This document shows, in pieces, positions 49,600 through 61,286 of a stretch of 64,000 bases of DNA. Positions within the stretch are counted from its first letter, which is position 1. The number at the start of each line of letters is the position of its first letter. The position numbers and the translations under genes were made by a program. Under the pieces are notes generated by a model that saw only the letters and a program-made list of their open reading frames with translations, was not told the origin of the DNA and did not search any database. The stretch comes from Amaurobius ferox (Eukaryota > Arthropoda > Arachnida > Araneae > Amaurobiidae): NCBI GenBank assembly GCA_951213105.1, contig OX578135.1:162967250-163031249 (forward strand), read 5' to 3'.

Positions 49600-52236
49600 T
49601 AATTCCTCTCGACCACCGGAAAAAAATTTTTAGAATAAAATTTTTCACAACAAAGAGCCGAAAATGACCAAAAGAGAACACCATCCTGGTGGCAGAGAAA
49701 TTGTAAACCTACGAGAACACTCGCTTCATGTAGCAACTCCTGGGATTACAATCTGAAAAAAAAAGTTTACAATACATATTTTGCATACAGGGAAGGCACA
49801 CTGATCATGACCATAAAATTTAAAACTTGCACTTTTCCTAGACTTTCAAAAAAAATTTTTCGTATCTCCCCTTTAAGAGAGGAGAAAACCCTCCAAAAGA
49901 AAACATTCATTACAACTCAAAAATTTAAAATTTTTTTTAAAAACTCGAACTGAACCTCAAGAGAAACAAAATATCTGAATTCTCACCAAAAAAAAAAAAT
50001 CATCTCTGCAGCAGTGACTTTCATAAACAAGTGTACTTCCACTAAAATTTGACTAACTCCAAGGTCCACAAAAATTTAACAAATTCGAAGAACTTCCACA
50101 AATGGTAAAATTTTAAAAATTCAAATCCCTGCACTAAAATCCGAAGTACAAACTTCAACAAAAAGGGAATCCCAAAAATGAAAATTTCAAGCAAACCAAA
50201 GTTTTAGCTCCACCTCCCAAAAAAATTTAAATTCTGACAAACAAGAAAAAAAATTTCAAAAATGTAATTTTAAACAAAACAAAATTTAATTCTAACCTTC
50301 CAGTCTATCAATTCAATCTTAACACTCCCAATCACCACAAGTAAAAAAAAATTTAAATTACCTACAAAAAGTTTCAATTTTAAAAAAAAAAAAATTCCAA
50401 AACAAAAAAAAATCTGCTTTTGTAGAGTGCATCACCCAAGCAGTCGGAAAGAAGGAAAACAAAACAGAGTTCCCAATTACTTGTCATTACAATAAAAACA
50501 TAAATTTTGATGAAGACTTTGGACCAGCCGAAGAATTCAAAGGGTCGAAACATAAAATTTTGAGGCCTCCAAGATTAATAACTAAACAACTGAAAACTCA
50601 ATTTCAAATCTCCTCCCCCACATTTGAAGAAAATACACAATCTCCCAGCAACAAACTTTTAAGAGCCAAAACACTTTTAAATAAAAAAAATTTCACAAAG
50701 CTAACTTAAATTAAAAAAAAAATTTTCTCAAGGAATATTTCTCAAAGAACAATCTCCATTCCCCCCCAAAACAAACATCTGAGACTGAACTTGCACAATT
50801 TAACAAAAAATTTACACTACCCAAAGTCGATCGCTTGGCTGAAGGATCAATGACACAAGAAAAGACAACAATTTTTAGCGGGCAAGTAATTCTCCAAAAA
50901 GGAAAGGTGCATTCCCCAGCTGAGCACCTTAAAGGCGGCTTCAAAGCACCAAAGTGACAGTTAACATGGCCTAATGAAAAACAAAAAAAAATTTTCTTTT
51001 TCAAACACATTTCTGTGAAGAAGAATTTCTATGAAAACAAGGCTTCCCAGACCTCAAAATTCCTCCAGGTGACCATGAAACTAACCCATTAGCCGTACCT
51101 TTAACTTCACCCAAAGCCAAGAGTTGTGACTAATTATACAAAACAAAAACAAAAGAAAACTTTTGATCACTGTTCTCCCCCTTTAATAAATTTTAAAACC
51201 AAAATTTGAACTGAAACTCAAATCCCAACTATATTCCAAAAGAGAAAAAAAATCTTCTATCATAAAAAAAAATTCCCAACATTTAAGACTAACCAGATCT
51301 CTTGACATATTTAGCTACTTTTAAACACACATTAAATTCAATACACTTAAAACACAACTACTAATACACATACATTTTTCGCTATTCTTCTATTCTCATT
51401 TCCAACAACTCTCCATCCCAAATCTCACAAAAAACTGTTGCAACATTTCTCAAATCTCAAAAAAAATCTGACAGTGGGCAAGGGGTCGTGAATCCCCTCC
51501 CAAAAAAAAACACAATACACACATACATCATGGGCAAGTGATTTAATTCCCGAGGGAAAAAGGTGCATTCCCCAGTGAACACCTCAAAACCGTGTGGCAT
51601 CAAAGCACTGAAGTAGCCATTATGGGCAGACTGAGAAAAAAAAATTTTACCCACTTAAAAAGTTGAGAAGGAATGATTTAGCAAAGCAAGGCCTCCTTTG
51701 AACCTGAATCTCCCAGAATCCCCATAACAAACCACCACTTCTCTACCACACTCTAAAAACAAATAGCCAAAAGATCCCTAAAGGTGAGAAAAAAATCTCT
51801 CAAAGTCAAAAAAAAAAATCCTACTCAAATTCCAAAATCACAGAGTCAAACTCCAAAGTTTACTTTTAAAAAAAAAAAAATTCTACAAAACAAACAAAAA
51901 AATCTTTCTTAAAAACAACAAGCTATGATTAGCTTATTCAGGAGTGAAAAAGAAAAAGAATTTCAACTGACAAAGCTTAATAAAAAAAAACTCCTAAATC
52001 TTTCTAACTTTTCAAAAAAAACTACAATATTATTTTTAAAACAAGCTAAATTAATGAAATTATTTAATTAATTTGTGCCCTTCCCCATAGTAAACATATG
52101 AAACATATAATAACATCCAAATAAAACATTTTCAACTACCTTTAAAAAATATTATTATGGTGGACAGCCCATTATTAAATATTTTATACAGTGGACAGAC
52201 AACTCAGGCAGAACCAAAGAGGTTCACGGCACCACA
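49600..52236 (-). other. A1 interior, non-coding
   Basis: This A-rich (on the plus strand) interior aligns with the A2 interior. The motif aaaggtgcattccccag recurs at about 50905 and 51560 and in A2 at about 17648, which suggests internal duplication. The minus ORFs 50711-51010 and 51457-51654 have no recognised family. Confidence 0.8.
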
Positions 52237-55078
52237 TGTTATGATGGTTTTTCTTACTTCCTTTAAGATTATACTATTTCTAGATTCACACACAAGTTTA
52301 TTTATTTATAATTATTAACTATTATTATTCTTTAAGTTATTTACATTTGCATTATTCTAAGTTATTATTTATATTTAATCATTACATTTTATTTAATAAT
52401 ATCTTACATTAGCCTGATCGTATAGTATTTTCAAATCAATCAATAAAGTTTACTTTTAATATTATCTATTTTCTCTTTGTTTCTTTATTTTATTTACTTA
52501 TTTAGTTTGGTCTGTGCTCAACTATGAAACACCTTTTAAAAACCTTCAACATCATAAACATCCAGATATACCACTTACCTTTAAATGGTTAAATAGCACA
52601 GCCAACACAAGTCAAGAATGACACTCAATATTAAATTTAAAAAAATTAACTTTTATTTTTCAACAATTAAAATTTAGGTTCTTTAAACAAACTTTGACCC
52701 ATAGTGGCCAAGGAAAAACAGATAGTACATTGCATTATTTTATTATTAACATCTATTAAATTTGGAATTCAAGAAAACCCTAGAACCAATTAAAATTAAC
52801 CCAGGAAACAGAATCCACCCTGGTCTGAAGACCAGAGTTTGGTCTGCCTGAGGAGCTGTCCACCCCCAAAAATGTTGAGAATAAAAATAACAAAGAGCAA
52901 ATTATTGATGTACTCAATAATACAGCTTGGATTTGTAAGAGAACAATATATTGCCACTTGCAGTTCCCTATGACCGGATCAAAAGCACAAATACAAATTT
53001 ATAAACTTCGAGCTTAAGGCTGCACTGGTATTTGTTTCGTTCAAGGATATTATGTGCCTACACAGAAAAATATGAAGAGGGAGCACTATAGTCTCACCAC
53101 TAGTTCATTTTTAATGAAGTATTTATTGGAAGAAAAATACTTGTGGAGCACTAAAATGTAGAGAGGAGCACTAAAATGTAGAGAGATGCACTCATGACTC
53201 GAGCTGGCAATAAGGACAGTTGCGTGAGTGGAATGACGATGCACTTATGTCTGAAACGACGATACACATATCACTGGAGTTTGGCGACCGCTGCACATGA
53301 AGTTTTAGAAAATATATGAATTATTCGCTGGCAAGCAAGAGCCTGTAGCGATTTGGTGGAAATGTAGGATTAAGGAAGGCCTGTTGGGATCGATGGTACA
53401 CTTTGCAAACACTGTAGGCTTAAGGAAAAACTGTTGAGGTCGATGATACACCTTTCAGACAAAGGCAACTATGCCAGCATTAACTTGGACCCCGACAGTC
53501 ATGATGTCCTCATTAGAAGCACACTTCAAAATCTTGGTCAAGCTGCATAAATTTGCTTGGGATTTGATTAAAAGCATCCTTACGGCGACCGCGGGAGACG
53601 GGCGCCCTTGCATTGGGGCCCGTTCCACGGATCTTCGCACGATAAAAACAAACCACCTCCAACAGTGCCGGTCAGGAATCGAATGACCGGCAACACGCTT
53701 GCCTCCCCAGGAGACGCCAAACTTGGCGAGCGAAACCCTGTGTGTTGGAAACTTGGTTCTGTTTTCGTCGCGATTCTCGTTATCGCGAGAACGTGTTTAC
53801 ATTTTTAGAATGGTTCTACCGTTCTCGTGAACGACTCGTGACGGGAACAGAACATGCCATTCATGCAAATCGCCATCTCGCCGCGCGCGCATTCTGATTT
53901 GCATATAGTGAGGGCGCTGCCGTCAACGGTTGTGTTCCGGAGCGTACCCATCACAGTGTATATATGATAGGACACATTCTCAGTTATTCAGAGACTTTAC
54001 AGACCTTGACTGACCATGTAGTAGACGTGGGAGACTTTTCAGAGTTTAAGATCTTGTAGTTATGCAGACTTAAGACTCGACGTATAGTCAGATCGATCAG
54101 ACGGTGATCGACGGTGAAAGACCTTGTATGGAAGGCAGACCTTGATCGGTAGAGAGTAGTCTAACTTCTAAAGCCATGACGTGTGACCTGATGATGGTGG
54201 CTTCATTAACGTGCACGACATGAGTGGTACAGTAGCTGTTTTTTCTACTTACCGATGTTATAATAACTGAGAGTGTGTGCCTAGTCATAGACTATTCAAA
54301 ACCTTTTTCATGAGCTTGCTAGCTCATTGTATATAGTTTTGCTTTGCAACGAATGTTACAGTGTTTTATTTTGTAACTTCATCTGATGCAATGGATCTCA
54401 CAACAAATAAATTGTGTTTGTGTTTAACGAGCTTTCTTTCTTGAGAAAACACATCACTACTGCATATCATCTGCTACAAAATTTTCTTTACCAGCACTTC
54501 AGATATGGATATGGCCAAACACTGCTAAATCTGCAAATGACTTTCAAATTTTTCTAGTCTAGTCGCTCAGCTAACACAGCAATAGCCGCCGACACTGTGC
54601 TTCGCGCCGAGCGCCCACGCATACACTGCAGAAATAAAACGCTGTTATGCCAAGAATCATAAAAAAGATCACTTCTCCCGATGCGGCAACCCGCCGCACA
54701 GCAACCCACCGGATGTTCTAGCACCCCGAATGCAGATGTTTTTAACTGATAAGAGGTTCAAGGCCAAGTTTTGCTTAAAAAGTGCCTTTTTTCTGCAAAC
54801 TCATGAATGAAGTGAATTGAAGTTAAAACTCAAGAGCAGGAAGCCAAAAGATTAACAAAGGATATTTCAACGTTTAAGGATGCATTGCGTACAATTTTGA
54901 ATAATAAGAACCTTAAAAAGATAACAAATTACGTTAAAGGGGAAATAAATCGCCGAAATATTCCAAAACAACAAATAAATTTAGAATTTTGAAGGGAAAG
55001 GGGAAAATAACGAATTTTAAGCTATTATCAATTTTGAACTATTAATTAAATTTAGAACTGTAGAATCTCGGCATAACA
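52237..55078 (-). repeat. A1 right (5') LTR, interrupted by solo LTR B2
   Basis: LTR pieces are 52237-53742 and 54600-55078. They match the left LTR at both ends and at the break (aaaccctgtg|cttcgcgccg). ORFs at 53455-53808 duplicate those of the left LTR and are not genes. Confidence 0.93.
53743..54594 (+). mobile_element. Solo LTR of family B (B2) inside A1's right LTR
   Basis: The 852-bp unit starts TGTTGGAAACTTGG and ends GCCGACA. The exact 5-bp duplication ctgtg flanks it at 53738-53742 and 54595-54599. A TATA-like gtatatatga lies at about 53958 and a polyadenylation-like aataaa at about 54405. GATCGATC/GATCGACGG motifs at about 54090-54145 parallel those in B1. The insert is opposite in orientation to A1. 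Confidence 0.94.
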
Positions 55079-55819
55079 GTATTAGTGGTATATGAAATTT
55101 TTTGTATCTGGGGCATGCAGTAAAGTCATGTGTTTTTAATAAAAAATGAGTTATACCAATTTTAGAATAATTAAAATGTATTTGGTATAAATATGCATTT
55201 TTTTTTTCTCTATGCCAACATCTTATATCAATTTGTCTTGAAAAAAGTTTCTTAAAATGGTAATTTCTAAAAACTTTTTCCAGTAATTCAAGTAAAGTTT
55301 ATACATCATAATTTAGCCTAAAAACGAAACTTTTTTTTTACTTTTAAGAATGAATTCGTTAAACAGTTTCATGAAATAAAGCTTATATATATATATATAT
55401 ATATATATTAGAATAAGCATATATTTACAGTTTTAAAAATATATTAAATTTAATTTTGGCATATTTTTTTTTTAACTTGATAAAGATCAAAGTTTAATTT
55501 ATATATAAATATATTTCAAAAACAATAATAAAATAGTTATTTTGTTTTTCATTTCCATACATTTGTTATATTAAATAGATAAAATAATAACATGGAATAA
55601 CGAGTAAAAATAATACACTTTTAAAAAAAGTAATTAAAAAAAAAGATATATTGTTTACCAAAAATGAATGTCAAAAGTATTTAAGAAAAATTGGTCCTAG
55701 CCCTTTAAGCAGGAATAATGGGGATTGCACATGTGAACCGGTCTAGATTGGATCCTGGAAAATACCCCTTTTTTCACCCCAATGTTTCATGGCCGGAAAA
55801 TACCGGCTTGCATGTGAAC

Positions 55820-57126
55820 GGGACTACTGTCCTACCGCCACGAGAAAGTCCCCAGACAGCAGACGTTTTGGTGGCGGTCGCTATGGAAACAGGTTATTCC
55901 ACTGCATTTTAGGTGTGACGGAAAGCGCTTTTTTCGATTTGGCGCAGATAGAACCGACGAAAGTCGCATTTCGCTTTGTACTAGGGTCAATGCTGAACGC
56001 TCGCATTCCGTGATTTTTAAAATTGTGAAGCAACTTGTACTGTGTTGCACACTTTGTGGATTTTGTCTAATTGAAAAATAACTACATTTAAAAGTGGAAA
56101 GACTTTGCATTCGCAAGCATGTGCAATAGTCCACAATGTTACGGCATTTTTTGAAGAGGAAAAACCGCAAATTCTCTAAAAATACCAATTTCAAATGTAA
56201 TGAAGAGAACTGCGGAAGTGACAGAGGTTTCAACGTCATCAGTTAAAAAGATAAAACGTGAGGGTAAATCGCTTAATGACACTGAGATAAGTATTTTATC
56301 TATTTGAACAATTTACAATTATTGCTTAAAGAAGCTATTTTAAAAGTAACACAAAATGAATGGAAAAAACACTGTGAACAAACACATTGAAAAAATAGAA
56401 AATATTTATTGGAAGAAAGATGGACTGATAGAAGATATTGTGAAGAAATTAGTGATAAATCTGTCGGATAGCGATTCAGACTCTTGTTCAAATAAAAACA
56501 TTTAAAGTGATTCGGACATAGTAGATAATAGTTATTCCAATGAATGTGATTGAATATTTTATAATTGATTGAAAAATATGAAAAGAATGAATATTTTAAA
56601 GTCATAATTTTGCTTATTTATCATTTATTTTTTCCTTTTTGCTGGCTAATAATTGTGTAACTTGCTGATGGAAAACTGTAATAATTTTCATTTAATTTGA
56701 AATTTAGTTTTAAACAAAATGATATAAATTCTAATTTTAAATTGTAAGCTTTTCTCTCCCAAAATCGCTCGAACCTAAGAGAATATATCTAAAACAACTT
56801 TGTTCTAATAGATTGACGGCTTCCCGTAACCGCTGTCGCCTATAATAACAAATTATTTTCTGAGTTTAAATGACGAGAAATTTTTAAGTTAATTTATAAT
56901 TTAATGTCATTTAATACGAAAATTTTGTTTAACTGTCGGATAAAAAACATCTACTATTTTCTTTTAGTACATCATGATAAAGGAAACGGATTCTTCACTT
57001 AACGAAGTGCGCTTGATTTGCCAAATGTTGCAGTCGATTTTAAACCTTTCTCCCTCCTTTCTTCGACTCGTCTACTTGCGGCAACCCTGTTCAGAGACTT
57101 TCTCGTGGCGGTAGGACAGTAGTCCC
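55820..57126. mobile_element. Short DNA element with 30-bp perfect inverted repeats
   Basis: Bases 55820-55849 (GGGACTACTGTCCTACCGCC and ten more) are the exact reverse complement of 57097-57126. The interior carries only the two ends of a transposase-like gene, so this is an internally deleted derivative of 1307 bp. No convincing target duplication was found; the left end overlaps the terminus of element E. Confidence 0.8.
56096..56505 (+). pseudogene. Transposase remnant: N-terminal and C-terminal ends only
   Basis: Frame 1 (from 56096) reads GKTLHSQACAIVHNVTAFFE. After a one-base shift comes LKIPISNVMKRTAEVTEVS with TSSVKKIKREGKSLNDTE. This looks like the helix-turn-helix N terminus of an arthropod transposase family. 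About 70 bp later a 49-codon ORF (56356-56505), MNGKNTVNKHIEKIENIYWK through LVINLSDSDSDSCSN, looks like the acidic C-terminal tail of the same kind of protein. The catalytic middle is absent. I am not certain of the superfamily; Tc1/IS630-like is my best guess. Confidence 0.5.
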
Positions 57127-58232
57127 ATAAGCATATAGGACTGATATTGTTGAGAGAACACTGTGAGGTATATACAGAGTGGTCAAAATAAATGTGCCAC
57201 TTGAAAAATTTTAAAATCTCAATATTTATATATTCCTTGCAATTTTTAATTGCATATAACACACATTAAAATCATGTTAGAAAAAATGCATTAGTTATAA
57301 GGAAAAATAAAAATATTTAGATTCTAGTCATAACTATTTATTATATTGTGTGGTTGTATACAACGCTTTAACACCATGTAATCTGAGTACTACTCATAGG
57401 TTTTCTTTTTATTTAATTATTTAATTTTTAAAAACTGTTTTAAGATACAAATAGACTTAAAAATATTTTGCTTTTTCAATCTGACCAAATCAAACCACTT
57501 GGAAGTATTTCAGTAGCAATTTTTTCAATTTTTACTTTATTCAGTTGTATTCCTCAATCTTGGTGATTTTTTTTTTTTTCACTTTTTTTGTGCAGGTGTG
57601 ATGATAATGCTTTTCAATTCTTCTAAACGAAGTATCGTAAGCTCAAAGCAATAAATTATTCATTAAAATGTAACATAATCCAGACTTTCATTCACATATT
57701 GGAATTTTATTAATCTACCCCTCCTCAAAACCTGGAGAACCCTAATCGAAGCCAAAACTTCTAAAATCTTTATTTGTGTGTATCATGATCGATTTTAGAT
57801 CATACATTGTTTTAATATTTAAAGATAAAATTTTAAGCAAGTTTACCCATCCCAGAAGTGGAATTGAGAAAATACTCATACGTGTCAAAAATATGCTCTT
57901 TTTTAAGAAGCTTTTCTAATGCACAGTACACATACAGGCTAAAAATAGCCCACAGGTGGCATGATGTGGAATAAAATAAAATAAACAAATAAAACAAGAA
58001 AGGGAAGCAACCCGTTTAGCCAATGCAATACCGGACACCCCCCACCCCCCTTCTTGGTAACAAGCCATGAGGATCCGGAGATCTCTCTCACTCTACTCCA
58101 AGAATGCCTGCAAATATGTAAGAAACAGTGCATGTTTACTGGGCAAGGGCCCTAGGCCCTGAGCCAAAATGGCACGAGAGCCACCTCACGACATTGCTTG
58201 CATTGCAATTCTTAAAGTGCAATAAGACACGC
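57127..58232. other. Intron sequence without recognised elements
   Basis: A+T-rich. cagagtggtcaaaataaa at 57176 looks like a mariner-type terminus but has no partner. No gene recognised. Confidence 0.5.
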
Positions 58233-58587
58233 TTAACCCTTTCGCGACGGCGGCATTCCAGAACTGCCATGCCCCAAAGGACGGAGCGCTTCGCTTCCGA
58301 ACTATTCCCAAAGGATGGCAAATTTTTTGCGCTAAGCCTAACTCTCGAAAAAAATTCACTAAAAATCACCTATTCAACACAGAAATCTACTTTTTTCAGG
58401 AATAAAAGAAATATTTATTTTCTATTTGATGTATATTTTTCATACAAATCTGAATACAAAATACTCGTTAGTTGCTCCCATTTTTTTATCCGAAATAAAC
58501 GAATAATTTCACTGCCTCTAAAACCCAAACAAAAAAAAAAAATTCTCTTTTATATTTCTATGATTCACCAACGAAATAAATCATTAA

Positions 58588-60416
58588 CCCTTTCGCGACG
58601 GTTGGCACACCCGCGTGCCAGCTGCAAGCTTGCATTCAAGGACGTTCGGCACTCACTGGTGCCGGAGAGAACTTTACCCTAAACGCCGAGTGGCACGTAT
58701 TTGTGTTTCTACGTGGAACGTTTTCATTTGAATTTATTTGTCGACTAGATGGCGTTAAATGCCCGTGGAAGCAACTTAAATGTACTTTATAGATGTTTGA
58801 ACTTGGCACAAGGAGGATCCAATGAATTATTTCTCCATTCGGAGCGGGGAAACATGGTTCTGTAAAGTAAATAAACAGAGCACTTCTCGTAGCATCAACA
58901 ATTTTATAATTGATTTCCGGGTTTCCTTTTGATTTTAGCTTTTAATGATTTCGTTGGTGAATTACAGGAATATAAGAGAGTATTTTTTTTTGGGGGGGGG
59001 GGAGTTAAAGGAATGTGCGACAGTGAAATGATTAGGCTATTTCGGATAAAAATATGGGAGGTTTGAGACTTTTTCTTTCTGTGGAAGAATATACGCGTAT
59101 GGTAAATGAACCAGACAGTAATGAAAGCAAAGCAGATAGGGAAAATTCGTGGAACAGTGGTATTTCTGATGATGAATCTGAAAATGCAATTGATTCTTCA
59201 GATTCTGAGCGTACTATTATTAAAACGCCGCCAGCTTCAGTTGCTGTTTTTTCGAATGATGTTTGGACATGTGATTTGAAAGATCTGAATTCTTTGGAGT
59301 TTTTTAACATACCTGGAATAAATCACAATATCATGCCGCCTAATTTAGATAAGGAACTTGATTTTTTTAGCATATTTTTGATGATGAACTAGTAGAATTT
59401 TTCGTAAAAGCAACTAATGAGTTTGCAAAGAAAAAATGGGAGAAAAATCTCCTCTCTCCTTCCACATCGAAGACTCCACCTAAATGTATTTACACCTGTG
59501 ACAGGAACTGAAATGTATTTTCACCTGTGACAGGAAACGAATTTAGTGTGTTTCTCGCATTAGTTATTTTGATGAGCATTGTCAGAAAACCAAATCTTAA
59601 AATGTATTTTTCTAAGAATCCAATTATCAGTACTCCTTTTTTTAATTCAGTTATGAGTCGCGATCGATTTATAGGAATATTACGTTACCTTCATTTTACT
59701 CTTGATAGTAATGCCCAAAAACTAGATAAATTGAAACCCGGGTTAGATGCATTAGTTTCAAAATTTAAATCTTTTTACACTCCTAGAAGAAATGTGTTCA
59801 TTGATGAATCTTTGTTCTCATGGAAAGGAAGGCTGGGATTTCGTCAATATATCCCCTCTAAAAGGTCCAGATATGGAATAAAAATATATAAATTGTCAGA
59901 ATCGGAATCAGGCTATAAATGAAATTTCCTTGTGTATACTGGAAAGGACACAGAATTATCAAGCTCTGATGGTGGGTATGGAGAACGTGTTGTGAAAACA
60001 TTTCTAAATGAACTTTCAGGAAAAGGATATACTTTGTATTTGGATATATTTTTTACCTCTCCTGTACTTGCAAAGTATTTGTTGTCTAAGAATACGCATA
60101 TATGTGGTACAGTTTTAAAAAATCGGAAGGACATGCCAAAGAATAATCCATCTGTACCTAAAACATATATACACTAAAATTTTTAATATTTTGATAAAAG
60201 AAAATTTATATAAAAAATATACATCAAATAGAAAATAAGTATTTCCTTTCTTCCCGAAAAAAGTAGAATGCTGTGTTGAACGGGTGATTTTTAGTGAATT
60301 TTTTTCGAGAGTTAGGCTTAGCGCAAAAAATTAGCCATCTTTTGGGAAAAGTTCGGAAACAAAGCGCTCCGTCTTTTGGGCCACGGCAGTTTCGGAATGC
60401 CGCCGCCTCGAAAGGG
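58588..60416 (+). mobile_element. Inner piggyBac-type element nested in its own relative
   Basis: Starts CCCTTTCGCGACGG and ends (reversed) CCCTTTCGAGGCGGCGGC, with TTAA at 58584-58587 and 60417-60420. TTAA is the diagnostic piggyBac target. The length of 1829 bp is short for a complete member. It carries one damaged transposase gene. Confidence 0.92.
59054..60177 (+). pseudogene. piggyBac transposase, truncated
   Basis: ATG at 59054 opens MGGLRLFLSVEEYTRMVNE and an acidic region with ISDDESENAIDSSDSE, typical of the N terminus. After a frameshift between 59392 and 59527 the DDE_Tnp_1_7 domain follows: SVMSRDRFIGILRYLHF, NVFIDESLFSWKGRLGFRQY with the first Asp, PSKRSRYGIKIYKLSES, then TGA at 59920 where the family has Trp (GYK-stop-NFLVYTGKD). 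LYLDIFFTSPVLAKYLL has the second Asp. The third catalytic Asp and the C-terminal cysteine-rich finger are missing; coding stops at 60177 just before the right inverted repeat. A tcacctgtgacaggaa-type duplication at about 59488-59535 lies in the shifted region. Inactive. Confidence 0.92.
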
Positions 60417-60766
60417 TTAAGCTGAAATCAAAACGAGAACCGGAACTCAATTATAAAATAGCTGATGCTACAAGAAGTGCTCTATTTGTTTATATTACAA
60501 AACCATATTTCACCACTCCAAATGGAGAAATGATTAATTGGATCCTTCCCATGCCAAGGTCAAGTATCTGCAAAATACATTGGAGTTTTTTGCACGGATA
60601 TTTAACTCCATCTAGTAGACAAATAAAAACGTTCGACATAAAAACACGCGTATGTGGCACCCGTCTTTTAGGATACAGTTTTCTCCGCCATGAATGCGTG
60701 GTGACCGTCCTTGAATGCAAGTTCACAACCGACGCGAGGGCATGGCAACCATCACGAAAAGGTTAA

Positions 60767-61163
60767 AAAGTACAAATGAAAACCAACGTCTATACTGCCT
60801 CTGTAAAAGTGTTTGAATTTGATTATTTCAGCAGAGAAGAACAAGCGAGGCAAAAAAACCGTATTAAGCCAACTTACATACAAATTGAGACATGTACATT
60901 TATGTGAAATTTATCACAAATTATTTTCTTCACTTAAAAATTATTTTTAAATCACTTAGTAGCCTCAGAATGCTAGTCATTGTGCTGTTATTGTATGAAC
61001 TGCTGGGGTGCTTTATGGAAAATATACAAAATCTGCTGAAGGCAGAATTGCTCTTAGGTCCCATGTGATTTCATAATTAAATAGATATCACTGTGTTTCA
61101 CATTTATTAATAATTAATGTGCAATATGATTTTAGTCTTATTTATTTATTTTTTTTTTTTAAG
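60767..61163. other. Intron sequence, ending in a polypyrimidine tract
   Basis: No element ends seen. A T-run at 61150-61160 precedes the AG acceptor of the next exon. Confidence 0.6.
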
Positions 61164-61286
61164 ATTAGGGTTGGAGAGATTGGAGGCAATACTCTGGGTT
61201 TTCTTGGAGGAGTGTTTTCTCCCTGTGGAAAAACCATTATTGCTCATGGATATCAGGGGGCTATACATATATGGAATCTGAATGAA
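61164..61286 (+). CDS. ELP2: ELP2 exon 7 in window
   Basis: A 123-bp, 41-codon exon with acceptor tttttaag and donor GTAATT at 61287. It encodes IRVGEIGGNTLGFLGGVFSP, then CGKTIIAHGYQGAIHIWNLN E. RVGEIGGNTLGF is among the most conserved Elp2 segments. Both ends are phase 0 and it continues directly from WTEK of the previous exon. Confidence 0.95.

Larger units (their letters stand above)
47615..55078 (-). mobile_element. LTR retrotransposon family A, copy A1, complete and non-coding
   Basis: Two LTRs (47615-49599 and 52237-55078) surround a 2637-bp interior. The outer ends are TGTTATG...CATAACA and the 4-bp duplication gtat flanks the whole at 47611-47614 and 55079-55082; the uninterrupted site exists in E copy 1. 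The left LTR is 1985 bp. The right is 2842 bp, exactly 1985 after removing the 852-bp B2 insertion plus its 5-bp duplication. A primer-site-like complement of gaggttcacggcacca lies at 52219-52234, two bases inside the 5' LTR. The interior has no gag, protease, RT or integrase, so it is a large non-autonomous derivative. Confidence 0.95.
42530..55826 (+). mobile_element. Element E, copy 2, interrupted by three insertions
   Basis: The left end, AGCGCCATTCTCATGCACA, is a worn form of the copy-1 terminus. The right end, TGCATGTGAACGGGACT, is near 55826. E pieces 42530-42838, 45700-46120, about 47067-47614 and 55079-55826 match copy 1 (reverse strand of 19769-21797) in order, including the MADTEIPRG region at about 42735 and the GGTATGTA donor-like site at about 45800. 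Insertions: a hAT (42839-45699), a fold-back repeat (46121 to about 47066) and LTR element A1 (47615-55078). The right terminus overlaps the inverted repeat of the next element, so its exact end is uncertain. Confidence 0.85.
58237..60762 (-). mobile_element. Outer piggyBac-type element, internally deleted, split by a nested relative
   Basis: TTAA flanks both ends (58233-58236 and 60763-60766). The pieces are 58237-58583 and 60421-60762, about 0.69 kb in total. Read on the minus strand the outer copy has a left end ccttttcgtgatggttg, a subterminal region matching 58588-58960 of the inner copy, a leftover ATGGG start region (about 58480), and then a right end matching that of the inner copy. 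It is therefore a short deletion derivative of the same family in the opposite orientation. The inner element sits at an internal TTAA. Confidence 0.85.

Noticed and set aside
55718..56239. ORFs across the junction of element E and the 30-bp inverted-repeat element
   Set aside because: They cross a mobile-element boundary in several frames and match no family.
58231..60766. Two side-by-side overlapping piggyBac elements (58237-60416 and 58588-60762)
   Set aside because: Overlapping insertions are not possible; nesting of the plus copy in an inverted deletion derivative explains all four termini and all four TTAA sites.
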